DNA of 64,000 nucleotides from an uncultured Victivallales bacterium. GTDB lineage: Bacteria > Verrucomicrobiota > Lentisphaeria > Victivallales > UBA1829. The notes beneath the pieces are model-generated. The model worked only from the letters and a program-made list of their open reading frames with translations, made no database searches and was not told where the DNA came from. Positions 26,254-35,477 of the stretch are shown here, piece after piece. Position 1 is the first letter of the stretch, and each line of letters begins with the position of its first letter. The stretch is from NCBI GenBank assembly GCA_944391115.1, contig CALXSJ010000016.1:24695-88694 (forward strand), read 5' to 3'. The translations under genes were made by a program, and so were the position numbers.

Positions 26254-27666
26254 CTATTCCGTGCACGGCGGCTGATAATTCTTTTCCCCGCCGTACTGTT
26301 TCCATTTGAAATAGACATAGATCAGCGCCGCGGTCGCGATCATGGTGAAAACGGCGTCCCAGACAAAAATGAAACGGTATCCGAAAAAATCGACCGCCAC
26401 TCCCCCCAGATAATTTCCCAGAATCAGCAGAAGGGAGCGCACGATGGCATTCGCACTGCAGAACTGTCCGTATTTATCCTTCGGAAAGATCATGACGCCA
26501 AGCGGCGCGGAACAGACGTTCTGCATGGCATAGACGACACTGATCGCAATGCCGACAGCGAAAAAGGACCCATAGTCCGTCGTGAAGAAATATCCCCAGA
26601 TGTTGGCGGCGAGAATCGGCACGGCGCTGAGCAGATACAGGAGCATCGGCGAGAACCGGTCGACGATGAATCCCATGGCAAAAATCACGCCCAGCGACAC
26701 GAGAGCGCCGACCGCGCCGACTTTTCCGAACTGTTCCACTGTCATATGCAGGTCTTCGGTGGCGAAAAGCAGATTGAATACGCTGCGGCAGGTGGTCGAG
26801 ACGCTGTGAAGTCCGAGTCCGAGGAAGAACATGAGGAAAAAGGGCTGGCGGTAGCATTGGCGGAAATAGATGACGATCCACTCCAGAAGCCGCCGCAGGA
26901 GGGAGTTCCGCTCCTTCTGATACTCGGCCGCCGGCGGATATTCCCCCTCCCGGACAAACACGCACATCAGCATGAAAATCACAAAGTAGGCCGCTCCGAC
27001 GCCGGTGAACACCCATGCCGTATTGATTTTCACCAGAGGAAGAACATAGAGGCTGAATACCAGCGTCGTCAGGATTCCCGCGATGTTCGAGGCCGCAATA
27101 AATCGCCCGAAGAAACGCAGCGGAATCACATCCGGGGCAAGATAATAGTAAACCGATCCTACAATCAGGTCAAAGAACTGAAACAGAACCGCGCAGAGCG
27201 CAATCAGGAGAATCACCAGAGCATTGCCTGTGAGCCCCATGTTCCAGGAGTGCGCATCCAGAAAGGCGGCGAACTGCGGCATCCAGCCGAGCAGAATCAC
27301 AAAAAGCGCAACGAAGGGGGTTGCGAACATGAGATAAGGCCGCCGTCTTCCCCAGCGCGAACGCGTCCGGTCGCTGGCAGTCGAGAGCACCGGATTCATC
27401 ACGGCGTTCATTGCCGAAGGCAGATTGCCGACGACGAGTCCGATCAGCGCGGCCGAAGCATGGTAGTCCTTCAGAACCAGAGGAAGCACCGTCGGCACCA
27501 TCATCCATGCCATCAGCGAAAAACAGCATCCGCCCAGAATCAGCCAGAATCCGACGAGGATGACGCCGAACAGGGAATAACGCAGCGTTCCGATCTGATA
27601 AGGTTTATGCTCAGTTTCTGTCTGGCAATCCGTCATATGCCGTTCTCCGGAGGCAAGTGCCTGCAT
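26254..27666 (-). CDS. MFS sugar transporter of the GPH type
   Basis: The 470-residue protein has about twelve hydrophobic segments. It has the major-facilitator loop motif with the GPH-family form SDRTRSRWGRRRPYL after the second or third helix. The family imports mono- and oligosaccharides with a cation. ATG 27666 follows GGAGAAAGAGAAG. An alternative ATG at 27636 follows GGAGAACGGCAT equally well and would give 460 residues. It lies 53 bases after the pseudopilin gene and 44 before the first PL8 lyase, so it very probably imports the oligosaccharide made by the secreted lyases. The cytoplasmic GH29 enzyme would then act on it. Confidence 0.88.
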   Translation of the reverse strand: MQALASGERHMTDCQTETEHKPYQIGTLRYSLFGVILVGFWLILGGCCFSLMAWMMVPTVLPLVLKDYHASAALIGLVVGNLPSAMNAVMNPVLSTASDRTRSRWGRRRPYLMFATPFVALFVILLGWMPQFAAFLDAHSWNMGLTGNALVILLIALCAVLFQFFDLIVGSVYYYLAPDVIPLRFFGRFIAASNIAGILTTLVFSLYVLPLVKINTAWVFTGVGAAYFVIFMLMCVFVREGEYPPAAEYQKERNSLLRRLLEWIVIYFRQCYRQPFFLMFFLGLGLHSVSTTCRSVFNLLFATEDLHMTVEQFGKVGAVGALVSLGVIFAMGFIVDRFSPMLLYLLSAVPILAANIWGYFFTTDYGSFFAVGIAISVVYAMQNVCSAPLGVMIFPKDKYGQFCSANAIVRSLLLILGNYLGGVAVDFFGYRFIFVWDAVFTMIATAALIYVYFKWKQYGGEKNYQPPCTE

Positions 27667-27719
27667 CTTCTCTTTCTCCGCCTGATTGTTCCTGTCATGC
27701 CGCAGGGGGAAAAGTGCCT

Positions 27720-28415
27720 TTATTGAATCCAGACGGATTTTCTGCCGACGAAATCGACCCGGAGAACCCCGGTCATCTTCTGTTCTTCAAACTTATTGTA
27801 ATAACGCGGAACTCTGACCGTGTTGCCGTCCAGTGCCTGGGAGGGCGACAGGCTTGCGGCATGTCCGTCAAGGAATATGATATTGCCGCTCGTTCTGTGG
27901 AACAGTGCAAATACGCCGCTTGCCGTTGTTTTTCCTCCTTCCATTACACAGAAGGGACCGTTCCAGTCAAAACGCCAGGCTTCTCCCAGAAGAAGCATCC
28001 GCGATGTGTTTTTGAACTGATTCAGCGGCATATACTGAAAAACATTCTGCATATGGCAGCGGGGAACGGCATAGGTGTGAACCTCGCTGATGCCCTGATA
28101 GAGGCTGAAGGCCTCCGGGCAGATTTTCTGTTTCAGATCACTGTTTTTCTGAAATCCCGGCAACCCGGCTTTTTGGTAATAGAAGAACCATGACGTTTTA
28201 CGTCCTACCGGCTGTTGGGCAAAAATAAAGCCTTTGTTGTCCTCCGCGTAATTCAGGAGCAGTAAACTCAGCTGTCGTTCCTGATTCAGGCAGCTGATCT
28301 TCCGCGCGTTCATTCTGGCATTGTTCAACGCCGGCAGCAGCATGGCCGCAAGAATGGAAATGATTGCAATAACGACAAGAAGCTCGATCAAAGTGAAATT
28401 TTTCCAGCGGGACAT
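27720..28415 (-). CDS. Orphan pseudopilin with type IV prepilin leader (H-X9-DG-like)
   Basis: From ATG 28415 (AGGAGA eight bases upstream) the protein has 231 residues. It begins MSRWKN, then [20 protein letters not shown], the prepilin cleavage and membrane segment with Glu at +5. The C-terminal motif [15 protein letters not shown] is the H-X9-DG type. A second in-frame ATG at 28559 also has a strong AAGGAGA site and would add a 48-residue basic extension before the leader. I keep the shorter form because it is typical of the family. It is the first gene of the lyase/fucosidase operon, and the LacI-like GntR regulator at 29209 is divergent to it. Confidence 0.83.
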   Translation of the reverse strand: MSRWKNFTLIELLVVIAIISILAAMLLPALNNARMNARKISCLNQERQLSLLLLNYAEDNKGFIFAQQPVGRKTSWFFYYQKAGLPGFQKNSDLKQKICPEAFSLYQGISEVHTYAVPRCHMQNVFQYMPLNQFKNTSRMLLLGEAWRFDWNGPFCVMEGGKTTASGVFALFHRTSGNIIFLDGHAASLSPSQALDGNTVRVPRYYNKFEEQKMTGVLRVDFVGRKSVWIQ

Positions 28416-28824
28416 GAATAGATTTCTCCTTTTATTTGTGAATGATTCTGCAAGTGCAGGAATGTTCTGTTTCTGGATACGGTCACCGGCAGCAGTGCGG
28501 AGCGGCACCGCGTAAGCCCGCTCCATGATTTTATTCTTGAAAGAAAACGTTCCGGTCATGGCATTCTCCTTTTTTTTGATTGCAGGCATTGCCGGCTTTC
28601 CTGTTTTTCATATGGCAGTCATGCTTTTTGCTTCCGCGGATGGAATTCCCGTGCTTCGAACAATTCATGTTTTCAAGTCCGTCGTAATGCAAACCCGCAT
28701 TTTGACTGCCGCAGAAAATCCTTTTTTGTTTTCTGGAAGCGTCGGGACAGGAGTCTGTTTTCTGTTCTTCCATGCTGGAAGGAGATGCTGCCGAGTGCCG
28801 CCAGTTTTTTTGTTACGCTATTTA
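28416..28824 (-). other. Long 5' leader of the lyase operon
   Basis: Between the promoter candidate at 28825-28851 and the pseudopilin start there are about 400 bases. They hold an in-frame upstream ATG (28559) with a strong ribosome binding site and several weaker open frames. I find no riboswitch family that I recognise. Confidence 0.35.
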
Positions 28825-28851
28825 ATTATAATGCAGTTTTTGTTTTGTCAA
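28825..28851 (-). promoter_or_regulatory. Sigma-70-like promoter of the lyase operon
   Basis: Read on the minus strand, TTGACA (28851-28846) and TATAAT (28830-28825) are both consensus hexamers, but the spacer is only 15 bases, which is short. This lies in the AT-rich divergent region shared with the regulator gene at 29209. Confidence 0.5.
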
Positions 28852-29208
28852 GATTCAGTTTTCATTTTTTTTAAATATCTGATTCGTTAATTGAAAAGAG
28901 CGGGGGTTCATGCTTCGTCGTTTTTGGAAAAATGATTCGGGGAAAGGCTTTGAAATTCGTAAAAATAAGATTTTTCTGCGTAAAAAACCATTTTTTCTTT
29001 AAGATGTTCCGGAGCTGTTTTTTTCTATGTTCCGGTGGATGAGGAATCTGTTTTCTCTTTTTTCAGAGGGTCTGATTTTTCTTTTTATTATTTAAAAAGA
29101 AGAAAAAATAGGATTTTTTTGATTTAGATTATTGTAATTATGATACAGTTTTGCTATTTTACATCAAAAATAAATGGAATGTCTTGAAATTCAGCTCGGA
29201 GGTGTCTT
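28852..29208. other. AT-rich divergent intergenic region
   Basis: This stretch is much richer in A and T than the rest of the window, with long T and A runs (for example 29076-29120). Weak promoter hexamers for the rightward gene are TTGTAA (29132-29137) and TATTTT (29155-29160), 17 bases apart. A short inverted repeat TGTA-N7-TACA lies at 29134-29148. No gene is apparent. Confidence 0.4.
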
Positions 29209-30291
29209 ATGACGGAAAAGGGAGAGAAAAACAAACGGGGGCGGAAAACCGATAAGCGCGATTCGCTCCGGGAACGTATTTCCGAGGATTTGCGCAATGG
29301 CGTCTTTTCCGGCAAGCTGCCGGGACTGAACGTGCTGGCGCAACGCTATGGAGCGTCTCCGGCAACCGTGCAGCGTTCCCTGCGTGAACTTTCGGCATTG
29401 GGATTTGTCGATATCCGGCCGAGAAGCGGGACATATGTGAAACTTTCGCGCGAAGTGAATTTTGTCTTTTTTGAAGATCATATGGCGGATTCTGCCAAAG
29501 GTGTCAGCCGTCCTTCCGGTTTCCAGGCGGAGTATGGAATTCTGTATGACGGACTCCATGATACCCTTCGTGACGCCGGGGTCGTATGCCAATTTTACCA
29601 GGTTGACGGCAGTTCTCCGCGTTTTCTGAACGACAATGCTCTGGTGGTTGCTCTCTTCACCCAATATGTGCAGGAGTTTGCCTACCGCTTTTTGGAGAAT
29701 ACGAACTGGATCCGTGTGATGGGGGCTCAGGACTATAATTGTCCCGGCGGTCATATCACTTACGATAATCTCCGGATCGGCAGGATGGCGGTCGATTATC
29801 TCGCTTCCGCCGGATGCCGGAGAATCGCCTGCATCGGAAGTCCCCGCCTGCTGCTTTTCCGCCAGCGGATCGATTCGGTTCTCGAAGAGTGCCGTGTCCG
29901 CGGAATTGAAATCCAGCAGTGGGAGGTTGACCTTCAGTCGATGCCGCTTTCGGAAATCTGCCGGAGGATCGGGAACGGCATTGCGGCAGACCGCGAGGCC
30001 ATCGCGTCCGGCGAACTGGGCATTTTCTGCTGTGCAGACCATTTTATGGTGCCTTTGCGGCAGGAGATGGCGGCTGTGGGGCTTTCTCCGGAAACAATAC
30101 ACCATCTGTCATGTGACAACAATCCCTGTTTCCTGCGGGGCATCTATCCTCCTCCGGCAGAAATAGATATCGGAATGTACCGGATTGGAGTAGCTGCGGC
30201 GCATCAGATTCTCGGACCCGCCGGGCAGATCAAAAACAAATCGATGATTTCTCCGGAACTGATCCTCCCGGATCCCGGCGAATATAAATGA
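29209..30291 (+). CDS. GntR/LacI-type transcriptional regulator of the lyase operon
   Basis: The 360-residue protein has a basic tail, a GntR winged helix at about residues 18-80 (LNVLAQRYGASPATVQRSLR, IRPRSGTYVKLS), and then a LacI/periplasmic-binding-like effector domain. In that domain, ITYDNLRIGRMAVDYLASAG is the typical DN-x-x-G-R/A segment and CRRIACIGSP follows. GGAGG lies six bases before the ATG. Its gene is divergent from the pseudopilin/transporter/PL8/GH29/discoidin operon, so it is the likely local regulator, with a lyase or fucosidase product as inducer. This is inferred from position. Confidence 0.85.
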   Translation: MTEKGEKNKRGRKTDKRDSLRERISEDLRNGVFSGKLPGLNVLAQRYGASPATVQRSLRELSALGFVDIRPRSGTYVKLSREVNFVFFEDHMADSAKGVSRPSGFQAEYGILYDGLHDTLRDAGVVCQFYQVDGSSPRFLNDNALVVALFTQYVQEFAYRFLENTNWIRVMGAQDYNCPGGHITYDNLRIGRMAVDYLASAGCRRIACIGSPRLLLFRQRIDSVLEECRVRGIEIQQWEVDLQSMPLSEICRRIGNGIAADREAIASGELGIFCCADHFMVPLRQEMAAVGLSPETIHHLSCDNNPCFLRGIYPPPAEIDIGMYRIGVAAAHQILGPAGQIKNKSMISPELILPDPGEYK

Positions 30292-30399
30292 AAGAGGCGG
30301 AACAAAATCGAAAACATACGCTGTTCTGGGGGAGAGCTTTCAGAACCACAGGGCGCGGACATACTATCGGACTTTAAACGGAAATGTGATGATTTGCAA

Positions 30400-31626
30400 A
30401 TGATTTTAGCGGATTTTGTGCGGGAATGCGGATTCCCGGCGGAGGTCGAGGAGCTCTTTGCTCCATACTGGAAGCCTGAGAAAATATCGGATGTGATGCC
30501 GGAGCATCTGACAATGGAATTTTTCCATCACTGGATGCCATTGCTCGAATTGAAGAATGAAATTCCTGAATCCCGGATGGAATCTCTTTCTGCTGCTGTC
30601 CGCTCGAATACGGCATTGCGCATATATGCGAATCTTCTTGCGGGCTGGCTGCTTGAGAGAACTCCTTGTCCGGACGCCCGTAAACTGCCTTATCCGGTTG
30701 CGCTGCTCGGTGAAGAGGGGGCTGGTCTGTTTTCGCTCATGTCGGCGATGGCTTCGTTGCCGCGGATTGCCGAAACTTATGCCCGGCTCGGACTTGACGG
30801 ATCATATGTGAGAGGAACGGCAAAATGGATTTCCGGAACAACCTCAATTTATGCTGCGGCTCATCACGGCATTCCCGGAACCGACTTCCGTCAGCATCGC
30901 TGGCTGAAACTCTCAATTGATGGATGTCTTTTCCGAATCGGGCGTTTTGAGTTTTTGATTCACACGACGCCGGATTGGGTGCCGGCACTCTACCGCGATC
31001 GCTTCTCCGGGCGCATTGAAGCATTCTGCCGTGACGGCTGGCGTATCGATGAAAATGGGTTCCGCTGCAACGAAGGCGGCATGGCTGTAACGCTTGATCA
31101 AGCTGGCCTGGCGGTGACAGGAACCCCCGTCGACCCCGAAACCGGACGAGCGCTTCCCGGCGTGCGAAAGACGATCAATCTCAGATTTTTCGAACCGTTT
31201 CTGAGTCCGCATGAGTGGGTCCCGAGCGTCCATATCCCCGGGGGAGGTGGCATGACTCCGGAGGTTGCCGGGGAATCGCTGCGCGAGGCCGCCCGTTTTT
31301 TCCGGAAACAGTTCCACAAGGAGATTCAACTGTTTGTCTGTGAATCCTGGATTCTCAATCCTGCCTGGCTGGAACTGCTGCCGGACTCAAATCTTTCAAA
31401 GTTCATGCGTGAAGTCTTTCTTTTTCCGGGGCCGCCGGAGGATGGCTCCGGACTGTTTTTCGTTTTCGGGCGGGATGACGGGGATTTCTCCACGTATCCG
31501 GCGGACAATTCGTTGCGCCGCGCATTTCATCGTCTCCATGAATCAGGGGGAACCTTTCGTTCCGGCGGCATGCTGGTCCCTGTTGACGGTCTGGAACGAT
31601 GGGGTGAGAGCCTGTACCGTTCCTGA
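30400..31626 (+). CDS. Acyltransferase-like protein (NAT_N / GNAT_C domain architecture)
   Basis: The 408-residue protein has an N-terminal helical domain (about 1-130) and a C-terminal GNAT-like domain (about 130-408). The latter contains the hallmark segments WVPSVHIPGGGGMTPE, FVCESWILNPAWLELLP and SNLSKFMREVFLF. I recognise this pair as the NAT_N and GNAT_C families, whose substrates are not known to me. ATG 30400 lacks a clear ribosome binding site, and a TTG at 30394 is an in-frame alternative. It is 108 bases after the regulator gene at 29209 and may be co-transcribed with it. No membrane segment is visible. Confidence 0.7.
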   Translation: MILADFVRECGFPAEVEELFAPYWKPEKISDVMPEHLTMEFFHHWMPLLELKNEIPESRMESLSAAVRSNTALRIYANLLAGWLLERTPCPDARKLPYPVALLGEEGAGLFSLMSAMASLPRIAETYARLGLDGSYVRGTAKWISGTTSIYAAAHHGIPGTDFRQHRWLKLSIDGCLFRIGRFEFLIHTTPDWVPALYRDRFSGRIEAFCRDGWRIDENGFRCNEGGMAVTLDQAGLAVTGTPVDPETGRALPGVRKTINLRFFEPFLSPHEWVPSVHIPGGGGMTPEVAGESLREAARFFRKQFHKEIQLFVCESWILNPAWLELLPDSNLSKFMREVFLFPGPPEDGSGLFFVFGRDDGDFSTYPADNSLRRAFHRLHESGGTFRSGGMLVPVDGLERWGESLYRS

Positions 31627-31781
31627 TATGGAGTTTGGGTTTCGGGAGGTATTGTTGCACCCGGAAATGGAACACCTTGTCCCGGCATCAAATGCCTGAA
31701 GAGATATAGATCCGTATTTCGCATTCCAAATGCGACTTCAATCCCCAATATGGATTTCTTTATTTTTTTGAAAAAATAAGC

Positions 31782-31811
31782 TTGAAAAATATTTCCATAT
31801 GGTAATATATT
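31782..31811 (+). promoter_or_regulatory. MarR gene promoter with palindrome in the spacer
   Basis: TTGAAA (31782-31787) and TATATT (31806-31811) are 18 bases apart. ATTTCCATATGGTAAT (31791-31806) is a 16-base palindrome with one mismatched pair and fills the spacer, as expected for autorepression. The ATG at 31799 lies inside this promoter and so is not used. Confidence 0.5.
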
Positions 31812-31855
31812 ATATAAAAGAAAAAGAGGCCCTGAAATCATTGCAAAGCGGAAAA

Positions 31856-32299
31856 ATGCACAGGCAAATCGGTTTTCTCATTTCCCTTCTGAAACAGTTC
31901 GGGGGCAGAATTTTTGAAAAAATGCTGCAGGAATACGGCATAGGAGAATTCAATGGCCCGCAGGGGCGGATTTTATACATTCTCTGGGAACAGGAGGACA
32001 TTTCTATTCAGGAGTTGTCTCAGAGAAGCGGGCTGGCCAATGCGACCCTGACCAGTATGCTGGATCGAATGGAGGCAAAAAAACTTGTTTTCCGGAAGGC
32101 GGACAAACATGACCGGAGGAAATGTCTGATTGGACTGACGGAAAAAGCCCGATCTTTGAAAAGCGCCTATGAAAATGTATCAAAACGGATGACGGACATC
32201 TATTATCAAGGGTTTTCCGATTCCGAAATCGAACAGTTGGAGTATCAGCTCCGCCGGCTGTTGGAAAATTTGCGGAACCATGCGGAAAACAAGGATTAA
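31856..32299 (+). CDS. MarR-family transcriptional regulator
   Basis: ATG 31856 gives 147 residues; a TTG at 31841 is an alternative. An earlier in-frame ATG (31799) lies within the promoter. The MarR winged helix covers about residues 40-110: LTSMLDRMEAKKLVFRKADK with the wing DKHDRRKCLIGLTEKAR. It has the usual long dimerisation helices at both ends. The next gene, a nitroreductase, begins 32 bases later. MarR/nitroreductase pairs commonly respond to quinones, nitro-aromatics or reactive electrophiles. The palindrome in the promoter spacer suggests that it represses itself and the nitroreductase. Confidence 0.88.
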   Translation: MHRQIGFLISLLKQFGGRIFEKMLQEYGIGEFNGPQGRILYILWEQEDISIQELSQRSGLANATLTSMLDRMEAKKLVFRKADKHDRRKCLIGLTEKARSLKSAYENVSKRMTDIYYQGFSDSEIEQLEYQLRRLLENLRNHAENKD

Positions 32300-32331
32300 T
32301 CACGGAAGATTGCTCAGGAAAGGATTCTGCC

Positions 32332-32952
32332 ATGGAATTGTATGAGGCCATTCGGAAACGCCGGACGATCCGGGATTTTTCAATGAAACGCGTCCCGGAA
32401 GAGGTCCTGACGCGGATTCTGGAAGCCGGAATGAAAGCCCCTTCGCATGATCATGCCAGGGACTGGCATTTTGTCGTACTTCATGATCCGGAACATATTG
32501 CCGACGTGCTGCGGCATGTCGGACACGGTGCGGAGGTCCAGACCGACATCATCGATCACTGGGATACAGCGACAAAGTGCCAGAAAGCCATGTATTACGA
32601 CGCACTGCCGAAACAGGTCAAAATGCTCTCGCGGAGCCGTTGCCTGGTGCTGCCGTTTTTCCGGGCGGGAACAGATTTGATGTCTCCGCGCGACATCAGT
32701 TCATTGAATTCATTTGCATCAATCTGGTGTCTGATTGAGAACATTCTTCTGGCCGCAACCGCAGAGGGATTGCATTGTGCTTTGCGCATTCCCATCCAGG
32801 GAGAAGAAGAGTATGTGCGGAAGACGATTCATGCTCCGGAGGGATACCGCCTTCCATGTTATCTTGCCGTCGGATATGCCGCGCCTGATGCAAAAATTAT
32901 TCAGCAGCAGGAGATTTCATTCAAAGAACATGTCCATTGGGAAAACTGGTAG
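32332..32952 (+). CDS. Nitroreductase-family flavoprotein
   Basis: The 206-residue protein matches the nitroreductase family from the start (YEAIRKRRTIRDFS, with the FMN-binding Arg pair, and MKAPSHDHARDWHFVVL). The middle has the ENILLAATAEGL helix and the ending PCYLAVGYAAPDAK contains the conserved GYP/GYA-like segment. Such proteins bind FMN and reduce nitro groups, quinones or enones with NAD(P)H. AGGAAAGG stands before the ATG. It is transcribed with the MarR gene 32 bases upstream and is likely derepressed by a toxic substrate. The exact substrate is not predictable. Confidence 0.88.
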   Translation: MELYEAIRKRRTIRDFSMKRVPEEVLTRILEAGMKAPSHDHARDWHFVVLHDPEHIADVLRHVGHGAEVQTDIIDHWDTATKCQKAMYYDALPKQVKMLSRSRCLVLPFFRAGTDLMSPRDISSLNSFASIWCLIENILLAATAEGLHCALRIPIQGEEEYVRKTIHAPEGYRLPCYLAVGYAAPDAKIIQQQEISFKEHVHWENW

Positions 32953-33375
32953 CCCTTTCTTTTTCTGTCCGCATTGTCAGCGTCCCGGACGGCGTTTCTA
33001 TTCCGCACTCGGACGGAGAACGCCGTAAAAGGCATGTTTTCCTGGTGACGTTTCACGCTTGACTCCGGATTCTGGCCGCTTATTTGAGTTTTTCTGGATT
33101 CAAGCCGCAGGATGCGGACGCACTTCGCAAAAGGCCATTCCCGATTTCAAGGCGTCCGATTTTTCTCATCAGATCATACCCGGTATTCGGCTTGTTCCCG
33201 TTCCGCTCCGCCCTGGACGGGAAAGTCGAGGGAAATATTTGGAGTCATACGACTTTTTCCTAAAAACGCCCTCCCTTTCCAGGCTGGTTGAACAGGCATT
33301 TCTCACCAGGTCATGTGGTCCCGTTTCCGGGGACAACCGCTGCCAGGAGATATCCCGCGAAACGGGTGTGGACAG
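32953..33375. other. Intergenic stretch between convergent genes, nothing recognised
   Basis: These 423 bases lie between the nitroreductase and the convergent isomerase-like gene. One rightward open frame (33059-33451) overlaps the isomerase-like gene antisense and has no family match. No clear terminator with a T tract was found. Confidence 0.45.
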
Positions 33376-34140
33376 TTACGGTGCGCTCCAGATTGCCTTG
33401 AATTTTTCCCATGACCCGCGTGACCAGTCGCCTGATTCCGTTTCCGCATGAAGCATGCGCGGCGCTTGTTTCAGTTCGGATACGAGTTTTCTCCAGTCCA
33501 GATTGCCTTCTCCGGGCGGATTATGGTCGTCGAATGCGCCGTAATTATCGTGCATGTGGCAGGTAACGGCCTCCGCACCGAGATCGAGCCAGGACCCCTG
33601 CCAGTCCCGTTCCCCGTAGCAGTTGGCGTGGCCGGTGTCGAAACAGATTCCCAGCATCGGATGGGAGAACTTGTGGATCAGCTGGATGAGCTTCATCCTG
33701 GCGGCATGGTCATCCGTGCCGTTTTCAAGGGCAAGTGCGATTCCGCATTCCGCCGCGGCGGGAAGCAGTTTTTCCACGGCAAAGGCGACGCTTTCCCACT
33801 GATCCCATGTGATGTGCAGCGTATAGCTCCGGATGCCCCACGGGGCAAGTTTGCGTAAAAAGGCGGCATGTTTTTCTACAATCTTCTTCAGCGCCTCCCG
33901 GTCCGGATTGGATATGTCGAACTGCGGCCCCCAGTAGGCATGACATGCCGGAAGGTTCATGCCATGGCTTTTCACCGCCCGTGCCGTTTTTTCCAGATAC
34001 CCCGGAGTTTCCTCGTCGCGGAGTCCCCAGACGGGATGCGCCACAAGATCGGAGACTCCCCACGAGGCAAGTTCTTTCAGTGTCGTTTCAAAAGCTTCGT
34101 CCGGCACCTTTTTCCATTCGACAAAATGAACGAGTTTCAT
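33376..34140 (-). CDS. TIM-barrel sugar phosphate isomerase/epimerase
   Basis: The 254-residue protein is a xylose-isomerase-like/AP-endonuclease-2 barrel. Candidate metal ligands are the Glu in IALALENGTD (about 140), Asp and His in GICFDTGHANCYG (about 167-170), His in AVTCHMHDNYG (about 195) and Glu in RMLHAETESG (about 232). These enzymes isomerise or epimerise sugars and inosose derivatives. It is the last gene of the seven-gene minus-strand operon. It overlaps the neutral-ceramidase-like gene by four bases (ATGA), so it is translationally coupled. It has no signal peptide and should act in the cytoplasm. Confidence 0.88.
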   Translation of the reverse strand: MKLVHFVEWKKVPDEAFETTLKELASWGVSDLVAHPVWGLRDEETPGYLEKTARAVKSHGMNLPACHAYWGPQFDISNPDREALKKIVEKHAAFLRKLAPWGIRSYTLHITWDQWESVAFAVEKLLPAAAECGIALALENGTDDHAARMKLIQLIHKFSHPMLGICFDTGHANCYGERDWQGSWLDLGAEAVTCHMHDNYGAFDDHNPPGEGNLDWRKLVSELKQAPRMLHAETESGDWSRGSWEKFKAIWSAP

Positions 34141-35477
34141 TCCTTGTTTCTCCTAATGATTTCAGTGGCACTTTCCAGCAGAAGGCGCATGGCATGGATG
34201 GAAAGCGGATTGGAGCGGGGCGTTGTCTCATAGCCGCCCCGTCCGTAATTCCAGGCGTTGGGGATGTATCCGGTTCCGCTGCCGTTATTCAAGATGGCGC
34301 ACATGGCAATCTTGTCTGCGAGCAGGAGTTTGCGGAGGATCAGTCCGGCTTCCGCAAACGGTTCGCACGGAACGCCGAGCACTGCCGCTGGTCCGAAATC
34401 GAGAAGGGAAAGTTCAAACTCCCCTTTTTTCGGATGTGCGGCGAGATCCAGAAGGCATTGTGCAAAATACTTCAATACAACCGGGCTTTTCTTTGCCAGA
34501 TCCTCGGCGGTGAGATTGCCGACGGTGCCCGGGGAGAACTCCACATCCTGATAAACTTGCAGAATGTCTTCGGCTTCCGCGATTTCCTCCTGGGAAATTT
34601 CGCGCCCCGGCACATTCAGCTTCGTATTTCGGAAGCGGATATCAAAACAGGGAGACGCCTTGAGCGTCTTGAAACCGCGGATCACGGCGTCCGCGTAGAT
34701 CCGGCCGATCCGTTCCGCCTCCTCCGGGCTTGTCTGCGGGCGGGGATCACGCACATCGAAGTGGTTGATGTCTCCGGAACAGCCGATGACCGGCATGACC
34801 ATCGAGCCCGTTCCGAGTTTTTCCTCGCTCAGGCGGCGTGTCCATCCGGGCCAGTCGCCGGAGACCTCGTTTCCTCCCGTGGTGTCGGCGTGGTTGCAGA
34901 TGCCCGCGAGCAGAAGTGTTTTCCCGTCGCTCGAAGTGAATTCCAGCAGCGGGATTTCCGGATCAATCTCCCCTTCCGGACGCAGAATGTCAGGATTCAA
35001 TTTTCCGGGATTGCTCCATACGGAACCGTCGCGCATCCAGAAACGGCGGTTGAAGCAGCATCTTCCCTCGGAACTCATTCCACTCCGGAGGGTTCCAGGA
35101 GTCATTCCGGAAAGGGCTTCTCCGACGGCCTCCATGGTTCTGGCGACCGCGAACGGCAGATACTTTTCCTCATACCCGCCGCGTCCGATCCGGACTTCCG
35201 GCGCAGTATGGCAATGGGTGGCCGTGACGCAGAGCACCGCCGGGATTCCCTCACGCCGCAGCTCCTCTTTCAGCATCGCGAACATCGGCGGCGGACAGGC
35301 GATGAGATCATATTGAATGAGCAGGGCCAGATCCTTTCCGCTCCGGAACGCCGCGACCCGGACTTCAAGGGTGTCGCGGATTTTTGTCCAGATTCTCGTG
35401 TTGAAATATCCCGCCAGACCCATTTTAAACGGCGGATTGATCTCTCTCCGTGCATAGTTGAAATGCAGTTCACTCAT
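34137..35477 (-). CDS. Neutral/alkaline ceramidase-like hydrolase
   Basis: ATG 35477, preceded by GAGGTCTGTC, gives 446 residues. It overlaps the upstream stop by eight bases. The family's N-terminal segment is visible as YARREINPPFKMGLAGY. The zinc motif THCHTAPE follows (ATHTHS-like in the family), then CNHADTTGGNEVSGDWPGW and the MPVIGCSGDINH block. These match the neutral ceramidase catalytic domain with its Zn ligands. There is no signal peptide and the usual C-terminal Ig-like domain is short, so the natural amide substrate may be something other than ceramide. It sits between a beta-propeller and a TIM-barrel gene in a glycan-type operon. Confidence 0.8.
   Translation of the reverse strand: MSELHFNYARREINPPFKMGLAGYFNTRIWTKIRDTLEVRVAAFRSGKDLALLIQYDLIACPPPMFAMLKEELRREGIPAVLCVTATHCHTAPEVRIGRGGYEEKYLPFAVARTMEAVGEALSGMTPGTLRSGMSSEGRCCFNRRFWMRDGSVWSNPGKLNPDILRPEGEIDPEIPLLEFTSSDGKTLLLAGICNHADTTGGNEVSGDWPGWTRRLSEEKLGTGSMVMPVIGCSGDINHFDVRDPRPQTSPEEAERIGRIYADAVIRGFKTLKASPCFDIRFRNTKLNVPGREISQEEIAEAEDILQVYQDVEFSPGTVGNLTAEDLAKKSPVVLKYFAQCLLDLAAHPKKGEFELSLLDFGPAAVLGVPCEPFAEAGLILRKLLLADKIAMCAILNNGSGTGYIPNAWNYGRGGYETTPRSNPLSIHAMRLLLESATEIIRRNKE

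Noticed and set aside
31799..31855. Longer start for the MarR gene at ATG 31799
   Set aside because: The ATG lies between the -35 and -10 boxes of the best promoter.
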